Notes under the pieces: generated by a model
Told to the model about the DNA's origin: nothing
What the model saw: only the letters and a program-made list of their open reading frames with translations
The model's database searches: none
Made by a program: the position numbers and the translations under genes
Shown: positions 8,269 to 14,936 of the stretch, piece by piece
Numbering within the stretch: position 1 is the stretch's first letter
Layout: each line of letters begins with the position of its first letter
Assembly (NCBI GenBank): GCA_046073825.1
Contig: JBJTMY010000128.1
Span: 1 to 17,777 of the forward strand
Direction of reading: 5' to 3'
Source of the DNA: CAINEC01 sp046073825
GTDB lineage: Bacteria; Bacteroidota; Bacteroidia; AKYH767-A; OLB10
Length of the DNA stretch: 17,777 nucleotides

Positions 8269-8524
8269 AAAAGAAAAATGGATAAATGATCTGTTAAGTC
8301 ATCAAATATCCCCGCCTCAGCATTTAAATCAGGATAAGAAAAATGAAATTATTCAATTGCTCTTTAACACTAACAAAGGAAACAGTCTTATAAAATTTGC
8401 CGTTATCACATTACTTTTATTGTTTACTTTTAATGTTATCTCTGCAAGACAATATTACCAATCGAAAACGAGCTCGATAGAGCAATCCGTTTATAAACTC
8501 TACTTCGAATCAATCAATCAATAA
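8255..8524 (+). CDS. Putative anti-sigma factor, single-span
   Basis: An 89-residue protein with a charged, probably helical cytoplasmic part (1-44), one membrane span at about 45-63 (LIKFAVITLLLLFTFNVIS) and a short periplasmic tail (64-89). I see no zinc-binding HxxxCxxC motif, so it is not a ZAS-type anti-sigma factor. The size and arrangement resemble CnrY-like anti-sigma proteins, but I claim this from context rather than residue similarity. It overlaps the sigma gene by 14 bp and ends 2 bp before the CnrX/Spy-like gene, so stoichiometric coexpression is expected. An ATG at 8258 is an equally good start. The predicted role is to hold the ECF sigma factor at the membrane until a periplasmic signal arrives. 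Confidence 0.65.
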   Translation: MMETEKEKWINDLLSHQISPPQHLNQDKKNEIIQLLFNTNKGNSLIKFAVITLLLLFTFNVISARQYYQSKTSSIEQSVYKLYFESINQ

Positions 8525-8526
8525 TT

Positions 8527-8988
8527 ATGAATCAGATAAAAACTTTAAAAATACTGGTAGGAATACTTATCATAATGAATATAAGTCTTGCTGCATTTAT
8601 GTGGATGCACCGTCCTCCACGCCCGTTTGAAATGGATCCAAGATCAAGAGGAGAAGGTATGCTTCGTGGATTAATTCAGGAGCTACATTTAAATGATAAA
8701 CAAACGGAACAGTTTCGTGTTTTGATGAATGAACATCTTGATAAAATAGTTCCAGTAAAAAATAAAGGTCGTGAACTACACGATGCATTGTTTGAAGAAT
8801 TAGCTAACAATAGTTCTACTACTTCAAGAGACTCCATTATTCAATTAATTGCTACGAACAGAGCAGAGGGCGAAAAAATAATTTTTGATCATCTTGCAAA
8901 AGTAAGAGCGCTTTGCGATGAAGAACAGAAAAAAGAATTTGATCACTTAATTAAAGGAGCGATGATGAGAATGGAACAACCACAATAA
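8527..8988 (+). CDS. CnrX/Spy-like periplasmic stress or heavy-metal sensor
   Basis: A 153-residue protein with an N-terminal membrane anchor (about 8-27) and an all-helical periplasmic domain. It carries two LTxxQ-like motifs typical of the Spy/CpxP/CnrX superfamily: LNDKQ (55-59) and LCDEEQ (129-134). Possible metal ligands are H54, H70, H85, H122, C130, H140 and the Met-rich end M146-M147-M149; CnrX binds Co/Ni with His, Glu and Met. In this position, third after an ECF sigma and a one-span protein, the likely job is to sense metal or envelope stress in the periplasm and control anti-sigma activity. A Spy-like chaperone role is the alternative. The ATG at 8527 lies 2 bp after the previous stop. 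Family confidence is good; the ligand is a guess. Confidence 0.75.
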   Translation: MNQIKTLKILVGILIIMNISLAAFMWMHRPPRPFEMDPRSRGEGMLRGLIQELHLNDKQTEQFRVLMNEHLDKIVPVKNKGRELHDALFEELANNSSTTSRDSIIQLIATNRAEGEKIIFDHLAKVRALCDEEQKKEFDHLIKGAMMRMEQPQ

Positions 8989-9021
8989 AAAAACGGGAAG
9001 CAAATTAATGCTTCCCGTTTT
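8987..9021. terminator. Bidirectional rho-independent terminator between convergent genes
   Basis: ACGGGAAGCA (8993-9002) and TGCTTCCCGT (9009-9018) form a perfect 10-bp stem with a 6-nt loop. It has four T on the plus side and seven T (from the A-run 8987-8993) on the minus side. It serves the sigma-module transcript from the left and the LamG-like gene from the right; the minus side is stronger. Confidence 0.9.
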
Positions 9022-9036
9022 CATTTCAACTAATGA

Positions 9037-10410
9037 TTATTTTTTCATGAATCGGTAAACACCATTTCTTCCATCAGCAGTGATGCGAACAATATAACTA
9101 CCATTCATTAATGCTTGAACATCTAATTTAGTATTCGTTATTCCGTCAGCGTTAGTAGCAATTACTGTTCTGCCTGTTAAATCAATCACTTCAATTTGTA
9201 CCTGATTATAAATTTGGTTTAACTGAACATTGATTTCGTTACTTGTTATTGTTGGATAAACAGAAACACCTTCAATTGGATTGTAAGTGTTTAATCCTAC
9301 AGTAGCCATCAGATGGCAATTAGAAGTATCTGTACAACCACTCTGACTAACCACTACTGCATAGCTTCCCGGTACTGTTGGTGTGAAGCTTTGTGATGTA
9401 GCTCCTGGAACAACTGAGTATCCATTGTTACAATCTAACCACTTATAAGTAGGAGAAGCATGATTAGCTGTAAATGTAAATCCGTTTTGAGTTACGCCAG
9501 TATCAACTAATAACTGCACAAGATTTAATTGAACAATTGAATCGCAACCTTGAGTGTTTACTAATGTATCTGCATAAATACCCGCTTGCGTTAATGTTAC
9601 TCCATGGTAAACATAAGTAGCTCCCGGACATAAATAAGCAGTGGTCGTAGTAGCGGTATTAGCACCTGCAACAAAATTCGAAGTTCCACCTGTTAAAGCC
9701 AATCCGTTAAAGATTCCATCTTGCTGTCCATTTTCATCGTGCAATGAAGTAATGGATGTATTATTTCCTGCAGCTGTTCCTTGGTTAAAGCGATAATATA
9801 ATTCAAGGTTGGCAGCATTTGTGTCAATACCATTTACAGGAATACAACGAATTTCTTCTGGTGTTAAAGCGCGTGACCAAAAACTTGTTTCATCCATTTT
9901 GCCGGTTAAGAGAAAATCAACATTTGAACTTGCATAATGAACATTTCCAATATTAAAGTCAACGCCGCTATTACTAATTACTCCATTAGCAGCCATAGAA
10001 TCTACTTTCACGGTGTTCTTATAAAGTCGTAACATCGATCCATCATAAGTAAATGTAAAATGAATCCATTGATTAGGTGCTAATGTTGGAGAAGTGATGG
10101 TAAAAGGAGTTCCCGCATCATTTCTGAAACGTGCTTCGATTGAATTCGCGCCCACCTGTATTAAATAAAAATCGGCATCTACATCATTTCTGAATCCTGC
10201 AAATCCATCAAAGTTTGGATAAGAAGGTGCAGTGTTTTGTGTATAAACCCAGCAAGTAAGCGACATCCCTGTTGATCCAACAACATAAGAAGAAGCTCCT
10301 GTAACAGATACGTAATCGTCGATGCCATCAAAAGCCATTGCATTTTGATTTTGCGCTTGCGACCAAAAAGCAGTTAATAGAATAGAAAGGGTAAGTAATA
10401 GTTTTTTCAT
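9037..10410 (-). CDS. Secreted LamG-like protein with T9SS type-A sorting domain
   Basis: A 457-residue protein counted from the ATG at 10410, chosen because it gives a typical signal peptide (MKKLLLTLSILLTAFWSQAQ) and lies just below a -7 box; a longer frame open to 10512 would start upstream of that promoter. Residues about 23-215 are a concanavalin A/LamG-like sandwich (AMAFDGIDDYVSV, SLTCWVYTQ, WIHFTFTYDGSMLRLYKN, KMDETSFWSRALTPEEI), a carbohydrate- or ligand-binding fold. Two Bacteroidota Ig-like linker modules follow, one with TYVYHGVTLTQAGIYADTL and GCDSIVQL, the other with YKWLDCN, SFTPTVPGSYAVVV and GCTDTSNC. The C-terminal 75 or so residues are a T9SS type-A signal (VYPTITSNEINV, VIDLTGRTV, LMNGSYIVRI). 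It is presumably displayed on the cell surface or secreted. It is monocistronic and divergent from the adhesin-like gene. Confidence 0.9.
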   Translation of the reverse strand: MKKLLLTLSILLTAFWSQAQNQNAMAFDGIDDYVSVTGASSYVVGSTGMSLTCWVYTQNTAPSYPNFDGFAGFRNDVDADFYLIQVGANSIEARFRNDAGTPFTITSPTLAPNQWIHFTFTYDGSMLRLYKNTVKVDSMAANGVISNSGVDFNIGNVHYASSNVDFLLTGKMDETSFWSRALTPEEIRCIPVNGIDTNAANLELYYRFNQGTAAGNNTSITSLHDENGQQDGIFNGLALTGGTSNFVAGANTATTTTAYLCPGATYVYHGVTLTQAGIYADTLVNTQGCDSIVQLNLVQLLVDTGVTQNGFTFTANHASPTYKWLDCNNGYSVVPGATSQSFTPTVPGSYAVVVSQSGCTDTSNCHLMATVGLNTYNPIEGVSVYPTITSNEINVQLNQIYNQVQIEVIDLTGRTVIATNADGITNTKLDVQALMNGSYIVRITADGRNGVYRFMKK

Positions 10411-10430
10411 TGGTAAGGTTTTAGTTTTTT

Positions 10431-10438
10431 CAAATGTA
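10431..10438 (-). promoter_or_regulatory. -7 box (TACATTTG) for the LamG-like gene
   Basis: On the minus strand TACATTTG matches TAnnTTTG exactly, 20 bp before the ATG at 10410. A TTG (10457-10455) is present, but at a spacing of 16 bp, shorter than usual. The element decides between the short start (10410) and the longer open frame. Confidence 0.5.
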
Positions 10439-10542
10439 ATAAAATTATTTATTGCAACTATAAACCATCCTCTTGAATTACCAACTATTAATTTATAGTT
10501 ATCTGTTGGCATTTGCCCCCTTTTTATTTCCTTAATTCAAAT

Positions 10543-10557
10543 AAAGTTGGGAACTTT
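10543..10557 (+). promoter_or_regulatory. Perfect inverted repeat immediately before the adhesin-like gene
   Basis: AAAGTT-GGG-AACTTT is a perfect 6-bp dyad with a 3-nt spacer, ending 5 bp before the ATG at 10563. It overlaps the nearest thing to a -7 box (GAACTTTG, one mismatch to TAnnTTTG). It could be a repressor site or an initiation-site hairpin. The role is inferred; the dyad itself is plain. Confidence 0.35.
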
Positions 10558-10562
10558 GAACC

Positions 10563-13475
10563 ATGATGTTGCGCCCATACTTCGAAGGTATAAAACAGGC
10601 TTTATTTGTTTTGCTTACCCTGCTTTTAAGTCTTGGTCACGCTCCATCTTTCGGGCAGGTGGGCTGCTTTAAAATTAAAAGTATTTTGGTTGATGCCTGT
10701 GGCTTGCCAGAAGCCGATAATGAAATGGTGCGATTTCAAGTGGGAAATGCCCCATTAAATGTGTCTTCATTGAATGTTACTTGGTCAACCACTAGCAATG
10801 CGTTTTTAGGAATTTGCCAAAATGCGACTACCGCTTCTGTTGTGAGTGCTATTAATGCAACCATTACTTCTTGCGGATGGGTTCGTGAGCCCGTTGGAAA
10901 TATTTTACCCGCAAATAGTCAAGTGATTTTAGGAACCAGTACTGCTTTAAATCCTACTGCCAACTCATTTGCAAATTTGCAAGATACCCTCTACATGATT
11001 TTTCAATGTCCCGGAAATACCTCTGGTCATTTTAAAAATTATGCGTTGGGTGCAGGACCAAGAAATTTTACCATGTCGTTTGGAGCCAGTTGCTCAGAAA
11101 CGGTAACGTATGTGGTGGATTCACTAACGGACCCCACAGGCGCTCATGTAATATCCGATGGAGCAGCTGTTCAATTTGATAATTTACATAATGCGTCTTA
11201 CTTTAACGATGGCTGTAATGCGCCTATAATTCCGTTGGTTTACACAACATCTATTAGCAATAATAGCAGCTGTGCCGGCGTTCCGGTTAACGTTACCGCG
11301 CAAATTGTTAGTGGTAATTACAGCTCCTTTTTTTGGTCAGGCGGAAGTGGTGCATTTAATAACGTTAATGCATTAACTACGTCATATACTCCAGCCAGTA
11401 ATTTTCAAGGAAATGAGCAACTGTATTTTACAATCATCAATGCGTGTCATGATACCATACGAGATACGCTTGACTTATCGGTATTAAGCGGAGGACAAGT
11501 ATCCATCTCTGCCAACGGTCCTACAACTTTTTGCACAGGAGGAAATGTAACACTAACCGCTCAAGGATCTGGTAATTTTTTATGGTCGAATGGTAGCGTC
11601 TCCCCTTCTATTAATGTTTCGAATGCTGGTATTTATACTGTTACATTAACAAATACTTGCGGAAGCAGTAGCTCGTCTCAAACTGTTAATGTAATAACCA
11701 ACCCTGCAACGGTTATTGCTGCTTCTGGCCCAACTACTTTTTGTGAAGGCGACAGTGTACGTTTAACAGCAAGCGGTGCAAGTACCTATTTATGGTCGAA
11801 TGGCGCCACTGGCTCTACCATTACGGTTACTCAATCTGGATCCTACACTGTTACTGGAAATTCGTCCTGCGGAAATTCACAAGCCAATCAAGCAGTTGTC
11901 GTTAATCCGCTACCGTTAGCCAACATTACAACTGCCGATTCATTACATTTTTGCAGTGGAACTACCTTCACCATTAATGCAAGTAGCAATTCTTCGCTGC
12001 AATGGTCAAATGGAAGTACTACTAATTCCATTCAAATTACAAGCCCAGGAATATACTCCATCATTGCTACCAATAGTTGTGGAAGCGTTTATGATACCAT
12101 TCATACCTTTATGGATGTAGCTCCTCAGGTAACAATTGTATCCTCCAACGGTGCTGCTCTTTGTACTGGCGACTCTACCTATTTAGTAGCAGTAGTAAAT
12201 GGAACTGGCACTATACTTTGGCCAAACGGAAGTACCAACGATAGCTTGTTAGTGAAAAGCCCTGGTAATTATCAAGTAAGTGTTACCAATAATTGCGGCA
12301 CTACCACGAGTAATTATAGTGTAACTACAACAAATAATCCTTCCGTTAGTATTCAACCATCAGGATCCATTAATTTATGTGATGGTGATTCTGTTTTATT
12401 AGTTGCTTCAGGAAGTTACACTAATTTAATTTGGAATAACGGAAATACAAACGACAGCATTATGGTGCATAATAGTCCGCTGGTAATTGTTACAGCGACT
12501 AATACCTGTGGAAGCGATATCGATTCTATTACCATCAACAATGTACCCAAGCCGGTTATATCAATTTCAAGCGTTGGTAATTTATCCATTTGTTTAGGCG
12601 ATACTACACTACTAATTGCATCAGGCAATGGAGGAATTCAATGGACTTCAGGCGCAACAAACGATTCCATATATGTAACAACACCCGGGATTTATATTGC
12701 AACTACAACTAATTTTTGTGGAGCAAAAAGCGACAGTGTACTAATTAATCCGGGTTTAATTCCAACGGTATTCATTGAAGGTTCTGATGGTATTATTTGT
12801 AAAGGAGAAACAGAAACCTTATCAGTTAATTGCAACGCTCCTGTAATATGGTCATCAGGAGATACAACACATACGCTCACCGTTAGTAATCCGGGAATTT
12901 ATTATGTAACAGCCACCAATAATTGCGGTAGCGCATCCGACACGCTGGTTATCGACACGAGTAATGTGCAGGCCTACTTTGTTCCATCTGTACATGAAGG
13001 ATATGCACCGCTGTTAGTATCCTTTTCTAATTTATCGTTAAACGCTGTTCAGTCTATCTGGACCTTTGACCAAAACATTACCAATTATTTATGGAGTCCT
13101 AGTCATTCATTTGACGCTCCTGCAACCTACTACGTTACACTTAACGCCATTGATCAATATGGCTGTTCTGATCAATACGTAGATACCATCATTGTAAATG
13201 ATATTTACTATTTTATTCCGAATGCTTTTACGCCTAACAACGATAATAAAAATGAAGTCTTTACAATAGCGAGCAACGATTCACTCGTATATGATGCCAG
13301 CATTTTTAATCGCTGGGGCCAATCGATTTATAGCTGGAATCAAAACCATCTCGGTTGGAACGGTAGCGATAAAAACAATAAAGAATGTGAAGAAGATGTA
13401 TATTACTATGTTTTTAATTTGAAGCTTAGTACTACAACTAAATCTATCTATGGTAAAGTTCACCTAATACGCTAA
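10563..13475 (+). CDS. Large multi-Ig-repeat adhesin-like protein with T9SS type-B (CHU_C) sorting domain
   Basis: A 970-residue surface protein. A signal peptide (about 1-31, ending PSFGQ) is followed by an N-terminal domain (GCFKIKSILVDACG, NEMVRFQVG) resembling the lamin-tail-like module found in Bacteroidota T9SS proteins. Residues about 312-800 contain seven consecutive Ig-like repeats of roughly 70 residues, each with a Cys near its start (FCxG/LCxGD), a W-S/N-G core (YLWSNG, LQWSNG, LIWNNG and variants), GIYxV and, except for repeat 2 (SSCG), a closing N-x-CG; the two Cys probably form a disulfide. A PKD-like domain (SVHEGYAPLLVSFSNLS, about 805-880) comes next. The last 85 or so residues are the gliding-motility-associated CHU_C domain (IPNAFTPNNDNKNEVF, IFNRWGQSIY, GWNGSDKNN, VYYYVF), a type-B T9SS signal. 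Adhesion or a matrix role is inferred. The ATG at 10566 is an equal start. Confidence 0.9.
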   Translation: MMLRPYFEGIKQALFVLLTLLLSLGHAPSFGQVGCFKIKSILVDACGLPEADNEMVRFQVGNAPLNVSSLNVTWSTTSNAFLGICQNATTASVVSAINATITSCGWVREPVGNILPANSQVILGTSTALNPTANSFANLQDTLYMIFQCPGNTSGHFKNYALGAGPRNFTMSFGASCSETVTYVVDSLTDPTGAHVISDGAAVQFDNLHNASYFNDGCNAPIIPLVYTTSISNNSSCAGVPVNVTAQIVSGNYSSFFWSGGSGAFNNVNALTTSYTPASNFQGNEQLYFTIINACHDTIRDTLDLSVLSGGQVSISANGPTTFCTGGNVTLTAQGSGNFLWSNGSVSPSINVSNAGIYTVTLTNTCGSSSSSQTVNVITNPATVIAASGPTTFCEGDSVRLTASGASTYLWSNGATGSTITVTQSGSYTVTGNSSCGNSQANQAVVVNPLPLANITTADSLHFCSGTTFTINASSNSSLQWSNGSTTNSIQITSPGIYSIIATNSCGSVYDTIHTFMDVAPQVTIVSSNGAALCTGDSTYLVAVVNGTGTILWPNGSTNDSLLVKSPGNYQVSVTNNCGTTTSNYSVTTTNNPSVSIQPSGSINLCDGDSVLLVASGSYTNLIWNNGNTNDSIMVHNSPLVIVTATNTCGSDIDSITINNVPKPVISISSVGNLSICLGDTTLLIASGNGGIQWTSGATNDSIYVTTPGIYIATTTNFCGAKSDSVLINPGLIPTVFIEGSDGIICKGETETLSVNCNAPVIWSSGDTTHTLTVSNPGIYYVTATNNCGSASDTLVIDTSNVQAYFVPSVHEGYAPLLVSFSNLSLNAVQSIWTFDQNITNYLWSPSHSFDAPATYYVTLNAIDQYGCSDQYVDTIIVNDIYYFIPNAFTPNNDNKNEVFTIASNDSLVYDASIFNRWGQSIYSWNQNHLGWNGSDKNNKECEEDVYYYVFNLKLSTTTKSIYGKVHLIR
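11497..12964 (+). repeat. Seven in-frame Ig-like coding repeats of about 210 bp
   Basis: Seven units of about 70 codons lie head to tail inside the adhesin-like gene. They are alike at protein level (Cys near the start, W-S/N-G, GxYxV, CG) but clearly diverged at DNA level, so this is an old expansion, not a recent slippage array. Units 4-6 share a TNDS turn after the W-x-x-G core, which suggests they arose from one another. Confidence 0.75.
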
Positions 13476-13477
13476 TC

Positions 13478-14188
13478 TTAATTCATAGGGACTTCAATAA
13501 AAAGCACCTTACTATTAGTAGTTGCCTGCATTGAAAATTCGTTACCATCCCAAAGACCAATAGCATCACGCTTTGCTAAATTTTCAGAATCGATGGTTAA
13601 TTCACCATCAATAATAAAGCAATAAACTCCATTCCCTGCTTGGTGAATTTTATACTCCATCGAACGATTTGCATCAAGTTCAATCATTGAAAGCCATGCA
13701 TCCTGATTAATAAACAAAGAACCATTTTCTTCTGTTGGAGAAGCAACTACTTGCACCTGATTTTTTCGTTCTGTCTCAGTAAACAATTTCTGATCATAGC
13801 GCGGTTCAATATTATTTACCTTCGGAAATATCCAGATTTGTAAAAAAGTGACAGGCTCTTCTTGACTTGCATTTACCTCTGAGTGATAGATGCCAGTTCC
13901 TGCACTCATGATTTGTACATCGCCTGTTTGAATAATCTTATCGCGACCCGTAGAATCTTGATGATGCAAAGCACCACTTAACGGAATAGAAATAATTTCC
14001 ATGTTATCGTGCGGATGTTTTCCGAATCCCATTCCTGCATCTACAAAATCATCGTTCAGTACCCGCAACATTCCGAAATGAACACGTTCAGGATGATGAT
14101 ACCCTGCGAAGCTGAAGGTATGATAACTTTTTAACCACCCATGATTGGCATAGCCGCGTGTATTTGCTTTATGTATGATGTATTTCAT
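13478..14188 (-). CDS. Pirin family protein (cupin fold)
   Basis: A 236-residue bicupin of the pirin/YhaK family. The metal site is complete in the N-terminal cupin: H58 and H60 in GKHPHDNMEI, H102 and E104 in GTGIYHSEVN. The N-terminus NHGWLKSYHTFSFAGYHHPERVHFG and the RVLNDDFVDAGMGF segment are family hallmarks. The second cupin (about 150-236) lacks metal ligands, as is usual. Bacterial pirins of this type bind Fe or similar metals, and some act as quercetin 2,3-dioxygenases; the substrate here is not known. It is the second gene of an operon with the MarR regulator, its ATG lying 1 bp after the regulator's stop. It converges with the adhesin gene, with only 2 bp between the stop codons and no terminator visible. 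Confidence 0.95.
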   Translation of the reverse strand: MKYIIHKANTRGYANHGWLKSYHTFSFAGYHHPERVHFGMLRVLNDDFVDAGMGFGKHPHDNMEIISIPLSGALHHQDSTGRDKIIQTGDVQIMSAGTGIYHSEVNASQEEPVTFLQIWIFPKVNNIEPRYDQKLFTETERKNQVQVVASPTEENGSLFINQDAWLSMIELDANRSMEYKIHQAGNGVYCFIIDGELTIDSENLAKRDAIGLWDGNEFSMQATTNSKVLFIEVPMN

Positions 14189-14189
14189 T

Positions 14190-14639
14190 TTATCCTCTTA
14201 ATTTATCTAGTAACTCGTTTAGTTGTTGTACTTCTGATTTTTTAATTTTCAGATGTTGATTTTGCCATTCTTCAATATGCGCATCTAATTCGGAAAGCAG
14301 TGAAAGTCCTTTTTGAGTAATCGTAATATCTACCTGACGACGATTTGATTTACAGATATCACGCTTTAAAAATCCTTTGAGGCGTAATTTCTCTACAAGA
14401 CGCGTAGCATTCGAATTTTTATCAATCATGCGTTCTGTTATTTCACCGAGCATAACAGGGTTTGGGTGTGAGCCACGCAAAATACGAAGCACATTGTACT
14501 GCTGTGGAGAAATGCCATGAGGTTTAAATCGCTGAATATTGATTCCTTCGAGCCAACTGGCGGTGTATAAAATATTAACAACTGCTTTCTCAAATTCGTT
14601 CCCAAATTTTTTCTGTTTGATAGCTTCTTCTAATTTCAT
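14190..14639 (-). CDS. MarR-family transcriptional regulator
   Basis: A 149-residue winged-helix regulator counted from the ATG at 14639; the frame is open 21 nt further, but that extension contains the -7 box. The DNA-binding domain spans about 43-110: ISPQQYNVLRILRGSH, then the helix-turn-helix LGEITERMIDKNSNATRLVEKL, and the wing with SNRRQVDITITQKG. Helices at both ends form the dimer interface. There is one Cys (C96) at the edge of the wing, where some redox-sensing MarR proteins have a reactive Cys, but the N-terminal sensing Cys of OhrR is absent. It is the first gene of a two-gene operon with pirin and probably represses it through the inverted repeat at 14663-14676. Confidence 0.92.
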   Translation of the reverse strand: MKLEEAIKQKKFGNEFEKAVVNILYTASWLEGINIQRFKPHGISPQQYNVLRILRGSHPNPVMLGEITERMIDKNSNATRLVEKLRLKGFLKRDICKSNRRQVDITITQKGLSLLSELDAHIEEWQNQHLKIKKSEVQQLNELLDKLRG

Positions 14640-14643
14640 GGGG

Positions 14644-14675
14644 CAAATATACAAAATCAATAGTTGTTATTACAA
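14644..14675 (-). promoter_or_regulatory. Promoter of the MarR-pirin operon, probably leaderless
   Basis: On the minus strand TTG (14675-14673), a 21-bp spacer and TATATTTG (14651-14644) fit the Bacteroidota consensus. The -7 box ends 4 bp before the ATG at 14639, so transcription should begin at or within a few bases of the start codon, or the true start lies downstream. Confidence 0.55.
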
Positions 14676-14676
14676 C
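14663..14676. promoter_or_regulatory. Candidate MarR operator (GTTGT-TATT-ACAAC)
   Basis: A 5-bp inverted repeat, GTTGT and ACAAC with a 4-bp spacer, overlaps the -33 region of the operon promoter. The TTGT...ACAA form resembles sites known for MarR/DUF24-type regulators. Position and form suggest autorepression; this is inferred. Confidence 0.4.
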
Positions 14677-14681
14677 AGTAC

Positions 14682-14828
14682 GGTTGTTTCGACTTCGCTC
14701 AACAACCTAGTTTCGACTCCGCGCTGGTAGGTTTGTTTCGACTCCGCTCAACAACCTTGATTAAATAGATTGTTTGATCGACTACTCAACAACCTAGTTT
14801 CGTCGCAAATACTTGCGATCAACAACCT
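14682..14828. repeat. Cluster of degenerate intergenic hairpin repeats ending in CAACAACCT
   Basis: Four copies of the 9-mer CAACAACCT (14700-14708, 14749-14757, 14787-14795, 14820-14828) close units that begin with GTTTCGACT(C/T)CGCT or a variant. Unit 1 (14682-14707) is flanked by GGTTGTT and AACAACC, and unit 3 by GGTTTGTT and AACAACC, so each can fold into a hairpin. A decayed version (TTTCGACTCCGCGCTGGTAG) lies between them, and the last unit holds a perfect TCGCAA-ATAC-TTGCGA stem (14803-14818). Unit spacing is irregular (49, 38, 33 bp). This looks like a REP/MITE-like or palindromic intergenic repeat family; no transposase is present in the window. Confidence 0.7.
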
Positions 14829-14833
14829 TTATA

Positions 14834-14845
14834 AATTCATGAATT
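14834..14845. repeat. 12-bp perfect palindrome AATTCATGAATT
   Basis: A perfect palindrome in the gene-free stretch between the hairpin repeats and the terminator at 14886. It may be a protein-binding site or chance in AT-rich DNA. The rest of the gap (14846-14885) shows nothing I can name. Confidence 0.3.
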
Positions 14846-14885
14846 GATTATGTACTTTAGTCAATGGTTGCATTAATACATTTAC

Positions 14886-14911
14886 AAAAAAAGGGGCTCG
14901 TGGCCCCTTTT
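14886..14911 (-). terminator. Rho-independent terminator for the minus-strand propeller-like gene
   Basis: AAAAGGGGC (14889-14897) pairs with GCCCCTTTT (14903-14911) around a 5-nt loop. On the minus strand it is followed by seven T (complement of the A-run 14886-14892). It lies 25 bp after the stop codon at 14937. Confidence 0.88.
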
Positions 14912-14936
14912 GAATTAGTATATTTCAAATTTATAT

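Noticed and set aside
10411..10512. Longer N-terminus (start at 10512) for the LamG-like protein
   Set aside because: The extension would bury the signal peptide, and it includes the -7 box at 10431-10438.
12416..12880. Minus-strand open frames opposite the Ig-repeat adhesin
   Set aside because: They are by-products of the repeated coding pattern on the other strand and have no recognisable protein features.
14682..14828. The repeat cluster as a CRISPR array
   Set aside because: The repeats are degenerate, the spacing is irregular (49, 38, 33 bp), and no cas genes are present.
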